From an uncultured Actinomycetes bacterium (lineage in GTDB: Bacteria > Actinomycetota > Actinomycetes > Nanopelagicales > Nanopelagicaceae): a stretch of DNA of 64,000 nucleotides. Below the pieces are notes generated by a model. The model was not told the DNA's origin. It did no database searches and saw only the letters and a list, made by a program, of their open reading frames with translations. Position numbers and translations under genes: made by a program. The stretch covers positions 1 through 64,000 of the forward strand of contig CAIKCJ010000011.1 in NCBI GenBank assembly GCA_903825945.1. The letters are read 5' to 3'. Shown in pieces: positions 51,970 through 64,000 of the stretch; positions within the stretch are counted from its first letter, which is position 1, and each line of letters begins with the position of its first letter.

Positions 51970-53029
51970 GTATATCCTCGATAGTTCCATGTTGGATACC
52001 CAGAAGTGTTTCGCGAATCTTGTGAGTGATTGGGCCAGGCTCGCCATTGCCAGTAACCCATGTGCCAGCTGCAGATTTAGCAGCACCAATTGGAGAAACT
52101 ACAGCAGCTGTTCCACATGCAAATATTTCGGTGATCTCACCGGATGCAACGCCATCGCGCCAATCATCGACCGAGATCATTCCTTCTTCAACTGTGTATC
52201 CAAGGTCTGCAGCTACAGAGAGAATTGAATCGCGTGTGATTCCTGGAAGCAGTGTTCCAGTGAGTTTAGGTGTGAAGATAGTTGCGCTATCTCCTGAACC
52301 CTTCACGAAGTAAAGATTCATTCCGCCCATCTCTTCAACCCAACGACGCTCCTTCGCATCAAGCCAAACAACCTGATCGCAACCTTCTGCCGCTGCCTGC
52401 TTTTGAGCCAAGAGTGAACCTGCGTAATTTCCACCTGTCTTAGCTGCGCCTGTGCCACCTGGAGCTGCGCGCACATATTCAGTGGAAATCCACACTGTTA
52501 CTGCCTTATTTGGATTGAAGTAGGCAGATGCAGGTGTGGTGATAATCAAAAATGTTGCATGGTTGGAAGGTCGGACACCAAGACCGACTTCTGTTGCGAT
52601 CATAAATGGGCGAATGTATAGCGATTCACCAATGTTCTTAGGAACCCATGCGCGATCTTGCTCAACTAGTGCTTCGACAGCTGCGACAAAGTCTTTGACT
52701 GGAATCTCAGGCAGAGCCATGCGCACGGCGCTGCTATTGAAGCGCTGGGCATTAGCTTCAGGACGGAAAAGGCTAATTCCGCCATCAGGCTGGCTATACG
52801 CCTTCATGCCTTCAAAAATCTCTTGCCCGTAGTGAAGTACAGATGTGGCTGGGTCGAGTGAGAGTGGGCCGTACGCCTTGAGCTCTGCATCTGCCCAACC
52901 AGTGGCCTCGCTCCACTCCGCAATCACCATGTTATCTGTGTAGTACTTACCGAAACCGCCGGCAGCAATTTTTGCCTCGCGATCAGCGTCAGATACTGGG
53001 GTTGGGTTTGGATTGAGGTTGATCTTCAT
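51944..53029 (-). CDS. ilvE: Branched-chain amino acid aminotransferase
   Basis: Class IV PLP aminotransferase for the last step of Val, Leu and Ile synthesis. The 361-residue protein has GQEIFEGMKAY (about 68-78), RPEANAQRFN, the PLP lysine in AAKTGGNYAGSLLAQ, and EEMGGMNLYFV. It starts directly after leuB (adjacent stop and start) and overlaps cimA by 26 bases. Confidence 0.95.
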   Translation of the reverse strand: MKINLNPNPTPVSDADREAKIAAGGFGKYYTDNMVIAEWSEATGWADAELKAYGPLSLDPATSVLHYGQEIFEGMKAYSQPDGGISLFRPEANAQRFNSSAVRMALPEIPVKDFVAAVEALVEQDRAWVPKNIGESLYIRPFMIATEVGLGVRPSNHATFLIITTPASAYFNPNKAVTVWISTEYVRAAPGGTGAAKTGGNYAGSLLAQKQAAAEGCDQVVWLDAKERRWVEEMGGMNLYFVKGSGDSATIFTPKLTGTLLPGITRDSILSVAADLGYTVEEGMISVDDWRDGVASGEITEIFACGTAAVVSPIGAAKSAAGTWVTGNGEPGPITHKIRETLLGIQHGTIEDIHGWNVRVG

Positions 53030-54067
53030 TTAGATAGCTCCTGCCAATGCGTTTCCGATTTCGACTGTGCTTCGCTTTGAATCTCCGCGTGCAACGAGGT
53101 CTGCCGCAACAGCTGCCTCGACATCGTTCGCAGCTTGGTGCTCACCAAGATGAGACAGAAGCATTGCGATAGACATAACTGTCGCAGTTGGATCTGCCAA
53201 TGACTTTCCAGCGATATCTGGAGCCGATCCATGTACTGGCTCAAACATCGATGGGAATTTTCCAGTTGGATTGATATTTCCTGAAGCAGCGAGTCCGATA
53301 CCTCCGCAGATTGCCGCGGCAATATCGGTGATGATGTCGCCAAAGAGGTTATCTGTGACAACTACGTCAAAGCGTTCTGGATTAGTAACAAAGAACATGG
53401 ACGCAGCATCAACATGGAGATAATCTGTTGTGACATCTGGGAACTCTTTAGCAACTTCATTAAATGTTCGTGTCCAAAGACCACCTGCATGTGTGAGCAC
53501 ATTGTTTTTGTGAACAAGAGTTAATTTCTTGCGTGGACGAGCTGAAGCGCGCGCAAAGGCATCGCGAATTACACGCTCTGCGCCGCGGCGGGTGTTGAGA
53601 GATTCCTCTGTTGCAATTTCGGCTTCGGTACCCAATGCCAAGTTTCCGCCCGCACCCACGTATGGTCCTTCGGTTCCTTCGCGAACGACCACAAAATCGA
53701 TTGGCGCAGTTGTTGCGAGCGGTGATTTCACGCCAGCATGAAGCTTGGCTGGACGCAGATTCACATACTGATCGAACGCAAAACGGAGCTTGAGAAGTAG
53801 TCCGCGCTCAAGTACTCCACTCGGAACAGTTGGATCTCCAACAGCCCCAAGCAAAATGACATCGCTCTTTGCGATCTCGGCCATGGTTTCATCACTAAGT
53901 ACTTCACCGGTCTTATGCCAATGAGCTGCACCGAGGTTGTAGTGGACTTTGTTGAATGTGAGCGAGTATTTGGCTGCAACTTTATCGAGAACCTTGAGGC
54001 CTTCGGCTACAACTTCTGGACCGATTCCATCGCCCGCGATCACTGCTACGTTAAAAGTTTTAGACAT
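53030..54067 (-). CDS. leuB: 3-Isopropylmalate dehydrogenase
   Basis: NAD-dependent oxidative decarboxylase of leucine synthesis; it can also serve methylmalate in the citramalate route, which fits cimA nearby. The 345-residue protein has [14 protein letters not shown] (8-21), [47 protein letters not shown] and [13 protein letters not shown]. leuA, leuC and leuD are not in the window. It lies three bases after serA. Confidence 0.95.
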   Translation of the reverse strand: MSKTFNVAVIAGDGIGPEVVAEGLKVLDKVAAKYSLTFNKVHYNLGAAHWHKTGEVLSDETMAEIAKSDVILLGAVGDPTVPSGVLERGLLLKLRFAFDQYVNLRPAKLHAGVKSPLATTAPIDFVVVREGTEGPYVGAGGNLALGTEAEIATEESLNTRRGAERVIRDAFARASARPRKKLTLVHKNNVLTHAGGLWTRTFNEVAKEFPDVTTDYLHVDAASMFFVTNPERFDVVVTDNLFGDIITDIAAAICGGIGLAASGNINPTGKFPSMFEPVHGSAPDIAGKSLADPTATVMSIAMLLSHLGEHQAANDVEAAVAADLVARGDSKRSTVEIGNALAGAI

Positions 54068-54070
54068 AAA

Positions 54071-56741
<2,671 letters not shown>

Positions 56742-57257
56742 TTAGTGCGATGTTTCGTGGGAGGTCATGCCTGGTTTCAATCCGCGCTCCATTGCGACAA
56801 GACCTGATTGAACCAATTCTTTGATGCCATAAGGCTCGAGAACACGCAGGAGCGCCTGAATCTTCTCACTATTTCCGGTTGCCTCGATCGTGACGGCATC
56901 TTGAGCGACATCTACGACTTTGGCGCGGAATAGCTGAACAGTTTCAAGGACCTGAGAGCGAGTCTGCGGCGAGGTGGTTACTTTGACCAGCAGCAGCTCA
57001 CGTTGAACCGAGGCAACTGGATCTAGTTCGGTGATGCTCAAAACGTTAATCAATTTATCCAGTTGCTGGATAACCTGCTCTAACGCATGTCCATCGACCT
57101 TGATCACAATGGTCATACGTGAGATATGTGGATTCTCTGTTGGGCCTACAGCTAGTGAATCGATGTTGTATGCGCGTCGTGAAAATAGTGATGCAACTCG
57201 AGCAAGAACGCCAGGGCTATTTTCGACAAGAACCGAGAGAGTATGGGTAGTAGTCAT
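56742..57257 (-). CDS. ilvN: Acetolactate synthase small (regulatory) subunit
   Basis: Valine-sensing subunit that activates IlvB. The 171-residue protein has an N-terminal ACT domain (TLSVLVENSPGVLARVASLFSRR, 6-28) and the typical ALS_ss_C half (LLVKVTTSPQTRSQVLETVQLFRAKVVDV). It overlaps the ilvB stop by one base. Confidence 0.95.
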   Translation of the reverse strand: MTTTHTLSVLVENSPGVLARVASLFSRRAYNIDSLAVGPTENPHISRMTIVIKVDGHALEQVIQQLDKLINVLSITELDPVASVQRELLLVKVTTSPQTRSQVLETVQLFRAKVVDVAQDAVTIEATGNSEKIQALLRVLEPYGIKELVQSGLVAMERGLKPGMTSHETSH

Positions 57258-58996
57258 TACAACTCCTGTGAATCCCAGATAGGGGCCATTGATTTTGCAA
57301 CAAGAATGTCATCATTTGATGTTCCGGCTGCAACCATTGGCCAGACCATTGCATCGCGATGAACACTGAAGTCAACGATTACTGGGCGATCATTGATAGC
57401 CATTGCTTCGGCGATCACGCGATCAACATCTTCCTTTGACTCGCAACGAAGTCCGACACAACCCATTGCATCTGCAAGTTTTACGAAATCTGGAACTCGA
57501 TGAGAGTGAAGATCGGTATTTGAATAACGTTGGTTATAGAAAAGCGTCTGCCACTGGCGAACCATGCCGAGCGACTCATTGTTGATGATCGCAACTTTGA
57601 TTGGAATGTTGTTGAGTGCGCAGGTAACTAGCTCTTGGTTTGTCATTTGGAAACAACCATCGCCATCAATTGCCCATACGACAGTATCGGGTGCACCAAC
57701 TTTTGCGCCCATCGCTGCAGGAACTGCATAACCCATTGTTCCTAGACCACCAGAGTTGAGCCAAGTGCGCGGCTTCTCGTACTTAACAAATTGAGATGCC
57801 CACATTTGATGTTGACCAACGCCTGCAACATAAATTGCATCAGGTCCGGCTGCTGCGCCGATACGCTCAATAACGTATTGCGGTGAAACAGTTCCATCTT
57901 CAGGCTCGTCGTAACCTAATGGGAAACGCTCGCGCCAGCTATTGCACTGCTGCCACCAGGCAGCCAAGTCCGGGCGATCGTTCTTAAAAGCACTCTTTAA
58001 TACTGGCAATAGCGCCTTGATCGTATGTGCAAGATCTCCAACAAGAGCGACATCGGCAATGCGATTTTTGCCGATTTCGGCAGGGTCGATATCCGCATGG
58101 ATTACCTTGGCATTTGGAGCAAATGTTGAAAGTTTTCCTGTGACGCGATCATCAAAGCGGGCACCCAGAGTGATCAAGAGATCTGATTGCTGAAGCGCTG
58201 TTACTGCAGCAACAGTTCCGTGCATCCCAGGCATGCCAAGATGTTGTGGATGACTATCAGGGAAAGAACCAAGCGCCATAAGAGTTGTAACCACTGGTGC
58301 GCCGACCAGCTCTGCGATTTCCATCAGTTCTTTTGAAGCATTGGCCTTGATTACGCCACCTCCAACATAGAACACCGGCTTCTTCGCTTGAGCGATAAGT
58401 GCAACCGCGTCAGTTACTGATTGCGCTTGTGGGTCCATGATTGGCTTATAGCCAGGGAGTGAAACTTCTGCCGGCCACTTAAAGGTGGTCATTGATTGCA
58501 GCGCATCTTTAGCGATATCGACAAGTACTGCGCCAGGGCGACCGGTGCCTGCGATATGGAATGCATCGGCAATAGCGCGTGGGATGTCATCTGCGTTTGT
58601 GATCAAGAAATTGTGTTTAGTAACAGGCATTGTGATGCCGCGAATATCGGCTTCCTGGAAAGCATCTGTGCCAATCGAGCCAGAAGCAACTTGACCAGTG
58701 ATCGCAACGATCGGAACTGAATCCATCTGTGCATCGGCGATTGGGGTAACAAGGTTGGTAGCGCCAGGACCTGATGTCGCAATACACACTCCAACACGTC
58801 CTGTGGCTTGGGCGTAACCGGTTGCGGCATGGCCTGCACCTTGTTCGTGACGAACCAAGATGTGACGGATCGATGAATCATAAATTGGATCGTAAGCAGG
58901 AAGGATTGCGCCGCCTGGAAGACCGAACATCACATCTACGCCAACGTGCTCTAGTGCTTTCACAAGCGCCTGGGCTCCGGTGATCTGCTCTGACAT
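57257..58996 (-). CDS. ilvB: Acetolactate synthase large subunit
   Basis: ThDP/FAD enzyme making acetolactate or acetohydroxybutyrate. From ATG 58996 it has 579 residues with [27 protein letters not shown] (catalytic Glu), [12 protein letters not shown], and the ThDP motif [25 protein letters not shown] lies six bases before this ATG; an ATG two codons earlier sits directly on that site and is less likely. It is preceded by an attenuator-type leader. Confidence 0.95.
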   Translation of the reverse strand: MSEQITGAQALVKALEHVGVDVMFGLPGGAILPAYDPIYDSSIRHILVRHEQGAGHAATGYAQATGRVGVCIATSGPGATNLVTPIADAQMDSVPIVAITGQVASGSIGTDAFQEADIRGITMPVTKHNFLITNADDIPRAIADAFHIAGTGRPGAVLVDIAKDALQSMTTFKWPAEVSLPGYKPIMDPQAQSVTDAVALIAQAKKPVFYVGGGVIKANASKELMEIAELVGAPVVTTLMALGSFPDSHPQHLGMPGMHGTVAAVTALQQSDLLITLGARFDDRVTGKLSTFAPNAKVIHADIDPAEIGKNRIADVALVGDLAHTIKALLPVLKSAFKNDRPDLAAWWQQCNSWRERFPLGYDEPEDGTVSPQYVIERIGAAAGPDAIYVAGVGQHQMWASQFVKYEKPRTWLNSGGLGTMGYAVPAAMGAKVGAPDTVVWAIDGDGCFQMTNQELVTCALNNIPIKVAIINNESLGMVRQWQTLFYNQRYSNTDLHSHRVPDFVKLADAMGCVGLRCESKEDVDRVIAEAMAINDRPVIVDFSVHRDAMVWPMVAAGTSNDDILVAKSMAPIWDSQEL

Positions 58997-59044
58997 GTTC
59001 ATCTCCTTCCGACTATTCCTTCGTATGTGGACCATTCACTGGCG

Positions 59045-59077
59045 AAATGAGAAACCCCTCAGTTTCCACTGAGGGGT
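59045..59077 (-). terminator. ilvB leader attenuator (intrinsic terminator)
   Basis: A perfect 10-bp stem (ACCCCTCAGT / ACTGAGGGGT on the plus strand, 59054-59063 with 59068-59077) closed by a 4-base loop is followed on the minus strand by TTTCTCATTT. It lies 20 bases after the leader-peptide stop and 58 bases before ilvB, the usual place for a transcription attenuator. Confidence 0.8.
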
Positions 59078-59078
59078 A

Positions 59079-59110
59079 GCGCACCATCTAGATTTCTCTA
59101 GATCGCGCGC
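59079..59110 (-). promoter_or_regulatory. Leader hairpin overlapping the leader-peptide stop
   Basis: ATCTAGA / TCTAGAT form a perfect 7-bp stem with a 4-base loop (GAAA on the RNA; 59086-59103), extendable through GCGC pairing on both sides. Its 5' arm includes the last codons and stop of the leader peptide, so a ribosome stalled or released there would change its folding relative to the terminator. Confidence 0.55.
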
Positions 59111-59136
59111 TCTCGAATCACCACTGATGATGTCAT
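59098..59136 (-). CDS. ilvB leader peptide (12 residues)
   Basis: A short frame, MTSSVVIRERAI, with two adjacent valines followed by isoleucine and a terminal isoleucine codon, placed before the two leader hairpins. This is the layout of branched-chain attenuation peptides known upstream of ilvB in other actinobacteria. There is no ribosome binding site; the putative -10 (GACAAT) ends six bases before the ATG, implying a leaderless transcript. Translation is inferred from arrangement. Confidence 0.65.
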   Translation of the reverse strand: MTSSVVIRERAI

Positions 59137-59142
59137 ATCTTA

Positions 59143-59173
59143 ATTGTCCACCGCGAAGGTTGACCCGTCAACC
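59143..59173 (-). promoter_or_regulatory. ilvB promoter with 16-bp palindrome over the -35
   Basis: TTGACG (59166-59171) and GACAAT (59143-59148) are spaced by 17 bases, predicting a start at about 59136, the A of the leader-peptide ATG. The -35 is embedded in a perfect inverted repeat GGTTGAC-CC-GTCAACC (59158-59173), which could be an operator for an unknown repressor. Confidence 0.55.
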
Positions 59174-59185
59174 CTTATAGATGTG

Positions 59186-59217
59186 ATCTCAAAATGTGGA
59201 CGATCTATCTCAAAATG
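59186..59217. repeat. Two 11-bp direct repeats upstream of the ilvB promoter
   Basis: ATCTCAAAATG occurs at 59186-59196 and 59207-59217, exactly 21 bases apart (two helical turns), just upstream of the ilvB -35 and just after the ilvD stop. Spacing and place suggest binding sites for an activator or an A-rich upstream element; no factor is assigned. Confidence 0.5.
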
Positions 59218-59238
59218 GCAAGGGCGAGCCCACTCTGA

Positions 59239-60933
59239 TTATGAGCAGACAGCGCCTTGCGAAGCCGATCCCACGACCTTCGCATACTTAGCTAAGACGC
59301 CTCGACGGTACTTATGTGGGATGGGAGTCCAGCCATCTCGGCGAGCATGGAGAACACTCTCATCAACAAGGAGATCAAGCTTCTGATTCTTGATATCAAT
59401 TCTGACAAGATCGCCGTCCTTGATGAACGCGATCGGTCCACCATCGACAGCTTCCGGTGCAACGTGGCCCACACAAAGTCCCGTGCTACCACCAGAGAAG
59501 CGACCATCAGTAAGAAGCAGTGTGCTCTTGCCCAGGCCGGCGCCCTTAATTGCACCCGTGATCATCAACATCTCGCGCATTCCTGGTCCGCCTTTAGGAC
59601 CTTCATAGCGAATGACGACTACATCGCCAGCTTTAATCGTTCCATTTTCAAGAGCTTGCATCGCAGACTGCTCGCGTTCAAAAACTCGAGCTGGACCTTC
59701 GAAGAAATCAACGCCGACTCCAGCGGTCTTACAGACTGCGCCTTCAGGAGCGAGTGAGCCATGAAGAATTGTTATTCCACCACCTGCTGACAGTGGATCC
59801 TTGATGGAGTGAAGGACATCGCCATCTGCATCGAGTGGGGCGAGTTCTGCCAAATTCTCTGCCATCGTCTTGCCTGTTACGGTCAAGCAATCTCCATGTA
59901 AGAAGCCTGCATCAAGAAGTGCGCGAAGTACAACAGGAATGCCGCCAACACGATCAATGTCAGTCATAACGTACTTGCCAAATGGCTTGAGGTCGCCAAG
60001 AAGTGGCGTGCGCTCGCTAATGCGTTGGAAATCTGCAAGCGTGAGATCCACCTCAGCCTCATTTGCGATTGCAAGCAAGTGAAGTACTGCGTTGGTTGAT
60101 CCACCAAGTGCCATAACAACTGTAATTGCGTTTTCGAATGCTTTCTTAGTCAAGATGTCACGAGTAGTGATCCCCTGGCGAATCAGCTCAACAACAGCAG
60201 CGCCAGCTTGGACTGCATAATCATCGCGACGACGATCAACCGCAGCTGGTGAAGCAGAGCCAGGAAGTGATAGGCCGATCGCTTCCCCAACAGCAGCCAT
60301 GGTGTTCGCGGTATACATGCCACCGCATGCACCTTCACCTGGGCAGATTGCGCGCTCAATCTGGTCGACTCGCTCTTTAGTAATTAATCCACGTGCACAT
60401 GCACCAACAGCTTCAAATGCATCGATGATCGTGACATCTTTGCCATCAACTTGGCCTGCGAGAGTTGAGCCTGCGTAAACAAATACGCTCGCGACATCGA
60501 TACGCGCAGCAGCCATCATCATGCCAGGCAGCGATTTGTCGCAACCGGCAAATGTCACCATGCCATCAAGACGTTCTGCTTGCATTACGGTCTCAACAGA
60601 GTCTGCAATTACTTCGCGAGAGACGAGCGAGTAGTGCATACCCTCGTGTCCCATAGAAATTCCATCAGATACCGAGATGGTTCCAAATTGCATTGGGAAA
60701 CCACCGGCATCAATCACACCTTTGCGAGATGCTTTGGCCAGGCGATCGAGTGAGAGATTGCACGGAGTAATTTCATTCCACGACGATGCTATACCGATCT
60801 GTGGCTTCGTAAAATCTTCATCCTGCATTCCAACAGCGCGTAACATGCCGCGAGCTGGAGCACGCTCTAATCCATCTGTTACCAAGCCAGAGCGAGGCTT
60901 CATCTTGTTCACTGGATTTTTCTCATCACTCAT
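59239..60933 (-). CDS. ilvD: Dihydroxy-acid dehydratase
   Basis: Iron-sulfur dehydratase of Val/Leu/Ile synthesis. The 564-residue protein has the motifs [26 protein letters not shown] (cluster Cys), [16 protein letters not shown], and [13 protein letters not shown], plus [16 protein letters not shown]. It is co-directional with gatB (22-base gap) and its stop is only about 20 bases from the ilvB upstream repeats, so ilvB has its own promoter. Confidence 0.95.
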   Translation of the reverse strand: MSDEKNPVNKMKPRSGLVTDGLERAPARGMLRAVGMQDEDFTKPQIGIASSWNEITPCNLSLDRLAKASRKGVIDAGGFPMQFGTISVSDGISMGHEGMHYSLVSREVIADSVETVMQAERLDGMVTFAGCDKSLPGMMMAAARIDVASVFVYAGSTLAGQVDGKDVTIIDAFEAVGACARGLITKERVDQIERAICPGEGACGGMYTANTMAAVGEAIGLSLPGSASPAAVDRRRDDYAVQAGAAVVELIRQGITTRDILTKKAFENAITVVMALGGSTNAVLHLLAIANEAEVDLTLADFQRISERTPLLGDLKPFGKYVMTDIDRVGGIPVVLRALLDAGFLHGDCLTVTGKTMAENLAELAPLDADGDVLHSIKDPLSAGGGITILHGSLAPEGAVCKTAGVGVDFFEGPARVFEREQSAMQALENGTIKAGDVVVIRYEGPKGGPGMREMLMITGAIKGAGLGKSTLLLTDGRFSGGSTGLCVGHVAPEAVDGGPIAFIKDGDLVRIDIKNQKLDLLVDESVLHARRDGWTPIPHKYRRGVLAKYAKVVGSASQGAVCS

Positions 60934-60955
60934 GGCTATCGTCCTTTTCCTAGAT

Positions 60956-62455
60956 TTAACCTTGACCCAGATGCTTCAACAGAAGCTCACGTACCTTTGC
61001 GGCATCAGCTTGGCCGCCAGTTGCCTTCATAACTGCTCCAATAAGTGCGCCAGCTGCGGGCAGATTGCCACCGCGAACGCGCTCTGCTGTATCTGGTTGC
61101 GCGAGAATAGCTGCTTCGATTGCAACCATGAGTGCGCCATCATCAGAGACAACTTTAAGTCCTCGCTTATCGATAACTTCGCGCGGAGTGCCTTCGCCAC
61201 CAACGACACCTTCAACAACTTGGCGCGCCAACTTATCGGTCAACTCACCAGATTCGATGAGTGCGATAACTTCGGCCACCTGAGCTGGCGTGATCAGAAA
61301 GGTAGGCCCAACTTCACGCTCATTAGCTAGGCGAGATACTTCACCGAGCCACCATGATCGAGCACGAGTCGGTTCTGATCCCAAACCGATTGTCTCTTCA
61401 ACGACATCAAGGAGTTCGGCATTAACCATGGCTTCCATCTCTTTGGCTGGAACGTTCCATAGTTCTTGCAGACGCTTGCGACGAGTAGATGGTTTTTCGG
61501 GAAGGCTCGCGCGCAACTCTTCAATCCATTGGGCAGCTGGTGCCACTGGAACGAGATCTGGCTCTGGGAAGTAGCGGTAATCCTCAGCTTGCTCCTTTGA
61601 GCGACCTGAACGTGTCTGACCACTCTCTTCTTGGAAGTGACGAGTTTCTTGGACGATGCGCTCCCCGGCCTCGAGTCGATTGGATTGGCGAATTACTTCT
61701 CCAATCACGGCTCGCTCGACCGAGCGCAACGAGTTAACGTTCTTAGTTTCAGAACGTGTTCCTAATTCGTTGCTGCCGACGGGCGCGAGCGAAAGATTGA
61801 CGTCACAACGCATCGAGCCTTGTTCCATCTTCACATCTGAGACTCCGAGTGAGCGGAGAATCTCCCGAAGTTCTGTGACATAAGCACGCGCAACTTGTGG
61901 CGCATACTTGCCGGTTCCGCCAACGATCTTGGTCACGATCTCTACCAGCGGGATGCCAGCTCGGTTGTAATCAAGGAGTGAGTAGTCAGCGCCATGAATA
62001 CGACCAGTAGCTCCACCAACATGAAGTGACTTGCCGGTGTCTTCCTCCATGTGCACGCGTTCGATTTCAACACGAAATTGTTTTGGACCCTCATCGGTTT
62101 CGATCTCTACATCGAGATAACCGTTTACGCAGATTGGCTCGTCGTATTGCGAGGTCTGGAAATTCTTAGGCATATCTGGATAGAAGTAGTTCTTACGAGC
62201 AAATCGACTAAATGGCGCAATAGAACAATTGAGAGCCAGGCCGATCAGAATTGAACTCTCGATCGCCTTCGCGTTGACAACAGGAAGCGCGCCAGGCAGA
62301 CCCAGACAGATTGGACAGGTCTGAGTGTTAGGTGAAGCGCCGAACTCGGTTGCACATCCGCAGAACATCTTCGATTTAGTGTTGAGCTCTACGTGTACTT
62401 CAAGGCCCAAAGTTGGCTCGTATTTAGCTACTGCTTGATCGTAATTAAGCGCCAT
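60956..62455 (-). CDS. gatB: Asp/Glu-tRNA amidotransferase subunit B
   Basis: tRNA-binding and kinase subunit of GatCAB, which turns Asp-tRNA-Asn or Glu-tRNA-Gln into the amidated form. The 499-residue protein starts [23 protein letters not shown] and has [15 protein letters not shown] (zinc-type cysteines), [35 protein letters not shown] and the C-terminal YqeY-like tail. It begins one base after the gatA stop. Confidence 0.96.
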   Translation of the reverse strand: MALNYDQAVAKYEPTLGLEVHVELNTKSKMFCGCATEFGASPNTQTCPICLGLPGALPVVNAKAIESSILIGLALNCSIAPFSRFARKNYFYPDMPKNFQTSQYDEPICVNGYLDVEIETDEGPKQFRVEIERVHMEEDTGKSLHVGGATGRIHGADYSLLDYNRAGIPLVEIVTKIVGGTGKYAPQVARAYVTELREILRSLGVSDVKMEQGSMRCDVNLSLAPVGSNELGTRSETKNVNSLRSVERAVIGEVIRQSNRLEAGERIVQETRHFQEESGQTRSGRSKEQAEDYRYFPEPDLVPVAPAAQWIEELRASLPEKPSTRRKRLQELWNVPAKEMEAMVNAELLDVVEETIGLGSEPTRARSWWLGEVSRLANEREVGPTFLITPAQVAEVIALIESGELTDKLARQVVEGVVGGEGTPREVIDKRGLKVVSDDGALMVAIEAAILAQPDTAERVRGGNLPAAGALIGAVMKATGGQADAAKVRELLLKHLGQG

Positions 62456-62456
62456 A

Positions 62457-63962
62457 TCAGTTACCTGCCAATGCTGGAGCTTGTGAGAGCAATGTGTGGC
62501 CCCACTTTGAGACGAGCGCCGCTTCCAAGGTACCGCCGACTTGATACATTAAATCATCGCGCATTCCTGGAGACATAATTTGAAAACCAACAGGAAGTCC
62601 ATCTTCAGGAGCAAGCCCACATGGAAGCGACATTCCACCGATACCAGCTAGGTTGACCGGAATTGTGGCGATATCGTTGAGATACATGGCAAGAGGGTCA
62701 TCCGTATTCTCCCCCAACTTGAATGCAGTGGTTGGGCAGGTAGGAGAAACGAGAACATCAACGTTTGCGAAAGCGGCATCAAAATCACGCTTTACGAGCG
62801 TGCGAACTTTCTGAGCCGAACCGTAATATGCATCGTAATATCCAGATGAGAGCGCATAAGTACCAAGAATGATTCGGCGCTTAACTTCAGCACCAAAACC
62901 TTCATGTCGAGTAAGGCTCATGACCTCTGCGGCGCTACGCGTTCCATCATCACCAATACGAATTCCATAGCGCATGGAATCAAAGCGAGCCAAGTTTGAT
63001 GAGGCTTCACTTGGTGCGATGAGGTAGTACGCAGCTAGACCGTAGTCAAAGTTAGGACAAGACACTTCGACGATCTGCGCTCCGGCCTTTACCAATTCTT
63101 CAAGAGCTTCTTCAAAGCGCTGACGAACACCTGCTTGGAAACCTTCGCCGAGAAGTTCTTTAACGACGCCAATCTTGAGTCCTTTAATATCAAGCTTCTT
63201 TGCGGCAGCAACCACTTGTGGCACTGGAGCATTGATTGATGTTGAATCCATCTGATCGTAACCTGCGATCGCTTCGTGTAAGAGAGCAGTATCAAGAACT
63301 GTGCGGGCGCAAGGGCCGGCTTGATCCAAACTTGAAGAGAAAGCAATCAGACCATAACGAGAGACCCCGCCGTAGGTTGGCTTCACTCCTACAGTTCCGG
63401 TGACAGCTGCAGGCTGACGGATAGATCCGCCAGTATCTGTACCAATAGCGAGCGGTGCTTGGAAAGCAGCGAGCGCAGCAGCAGACCCGCCGCCGGATCC
63501 GCCAGGAATACGAGTGAGATCCCATGGGTTGTGAGTGTTTCCGTATGCAGAATTTTCGGTAGATGAACCCATCGCAAACTCATCCATATTGGTCTTACCC
63601 AAGATAACAACGCCAGCATCTTTGAGCTTCTTAACAACTGTTGCGTCATACGGTGGACGCCAACCTTCGAGCATCTTGGAACCTGCAGTTGTAGGAACGC
63701 CTTGCTGCGCCAGCACATCTTTAAGTGCAAGTGGCACTCCGGCAAGTGGAGCGAGTTTCTCGCCGCGAGCGCGCTTGGCATCAACTTCAGCTGCTTGGGA
63801 TAGAGCGCCATCCTTATCAAGGTGCAAGAAAGCATGTACCGCTGGCTCGACAGCTTCGATCTGTGCAAAATGCGCGTTGGTGAGAGCAACAGAAGTTGTG
63901 CTGCCAGCAATAAGCGCCTCTGACATCTGCGCGGCAGTTGAGTGAATAGTTACATCTGACAT
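62457..63962 (-). CDS. gatA: Asp/Glu-tRNA amidotransferase subunit A
   Basis: Amidase subunit that releases ammonia from glutamine. The 501-residue protein has the amidase signature with catalytic Lys ([11 protein letters not shown], about 80), [20 protein letters not shown], and [14 protein letters not shown]...[13 protein letters not shown] carrying the Ser-cisSer-Lys triad. It lies three bases after gatC. Confidence 0.96.
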   Translation of the reverse strand: MSDVTIHSTAAQMSEALIAGSTTSVALTNAHFAQIEAVEPAVHAFLHLDKDGALSQAAEVDAKRARGEKLAPLAGVPLALKDVLAQQGVPTTAGSKMLEGWRPPYDATVVKKLKDAGVVILGKTNMDEFAMGSSTENSAYGNTHNPWDLTRIPGGSGGGSAAALAAFQAPLAIGTDTGGSIRQPAAVTGTVGVKPTYGGVSRYGLIAFSSSLDQAGPCARTVLDTALLHEAIAGYDQMDSTSINAPVPQVVAAAKKLDIKGLKIGVVKELLGEGFQAGVRQRFEEALEELVKAGAQIVEVSCPNFDYGLAAYYLIAPSEASSNLARFDSMRYGIRIGDDGTRSAAEVMSLTRHEGFGAEVKRRIILGTYALSSGYYDAYYGSAQKVRTLVKRDFDAAFANVDVLVSPTCPTTAFKLGENTDDPLAMYLNDIATIPVNLAGIGGMSLPCGLAPEDGLPVGFQIMSPGMRDDLMYQVGGTLEAALVSKWGHTLLSQAPALAGN

Positions 63963-63965
63963 TTC

Positions 63966-64000
63966 TTATTCCTCACCCAAAATTTGTGGAACTTTAAAGC
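63966..64000 (-). CDS. gatC: Asp/Glu-tRNA amidotransferase subunit C, 3' end (runs off the right edge)
   Basis: The last eleven codons of a frame entering from the right read FKVPQILGEE before TAA at 63966-63968, matching the conserved GatC C terminus (typically VPxIL-E-E). It precedes gatA by three bases in the expected gatC-gatA-gatB order. The rest lies outside the window. Confidence 0.85.
   Translation of the reverse strand, partial: FKVPQILGEE

Noticed and set aside
51970-52089. Upstream extension of CimA by 40 residues
   Set aside because: It lies wholly within ilvE, lacks similarity to citramalate synthases, and the ATG at 51969 has a good ribosome binding site.

Overview
The window is a dense, almost entirely minus-strand block of chromosomal housekeeping genes from an actinobacterium (Actinomycetota). 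Evidence includes a DUF3046 gene beside recA-recX, a long unfused ATP synthase delta subunit, ThyX, a mycoredoxin-type glutaredoxin, a ClgR-type regulator next to a stand-alone PncC, and the gene orders rpsB-tsf-pyrH-frr-cdsA-rlmN-dxr-rip-ispG-proS and rimP-nusA-ylxR-infB-rbfA-truB-ribF-rpsO-pnp. Base composition looks roughly balanced rather than GC-rich. Genes commonly overlap by 1-4 bases and gaps are tiny. I see no tRNA, rRNA, insertion sequence, prophage or CRISPR array. A streamlined aquatic lineage such as the Nanopelagicales (acI) would fit, but that placement is inference.

Layout on + coordinates (transcription mostly runs right to left): 1-5.5 kb holds the 5' part of the F1F0 ATP synthase operon (atpA partial, atpH, atpF, atpE, atpB), three small membrane proteins (AtpZ-like, AtpI, AtpZ-like) and wecA. 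5.5-14.2 kb holds glyA, a divergent TsaC-like gene, hflX, dapF, miaA, miaB, recX, recA and DUF3046, with a LexA-type box and a structured leader upstream of recA. 14.2-17.6 kb is a small accessory patch: a plus-strand MMPL transporter, a convergent TetR regulator, the ClgR-like regulator and pncC. 17.6-24.9 kb holds pgsA, rodZ-like, ftsK, rnj, dapA and thyX. 24.9-25.9 kb is a plus-strand azlCD exporter pair. 25.9-38 kb holds mycoredoxin, dapB, an M16 peptidase, pnp, rpsO, ribF, truB, rbfA, infB, ylxR, nusA and rimP. 38-49.2 kb holds a TSUP transporter, proS, ispG, rip, dxr, rlmN, cdsA, frr, pyrH, tsf and rpsB. 49.4-61 kb holds xerC and a branched-chain amino acid and serine block (cimA, ilvE, leuB, serA, ilvC, ilvN, ilvB, ilvD). 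61-64 kb holds gatB, gatA and the end of gatC.

Functionally the window combines energy conversion, translation (initiation, elongation, recycling, rRNA and tRNA modification, ProRS, amidotransferase), RNA decay (PNPase, RNase J), envelope and isoprenoid synthesis (WecA, PgsA, CdsA, Dxr, IspG), DAP/lysine synthesis (DapA, DapB, DapF), one-carbon metabolism (GlyA, ThyX) and Val/Leu/Ile synthesis. CimA with LeuB suggests isoleucine made through citramalate.

I found no obviously new multi-gene system. The most unusual signals are small: pgsA has no standard start codon and seems to begin at ATA; the ilvB leader has a 12-codon peptide, two hairpins and an operator-like promoter; the TsaC-like protein lacks conserved motif residues; glyA and proS share a 16-nt leader; recA, pnp, rpsB and infB have structured leaders; and a DUF167 remnant lies in a GC-rich patch before recA.
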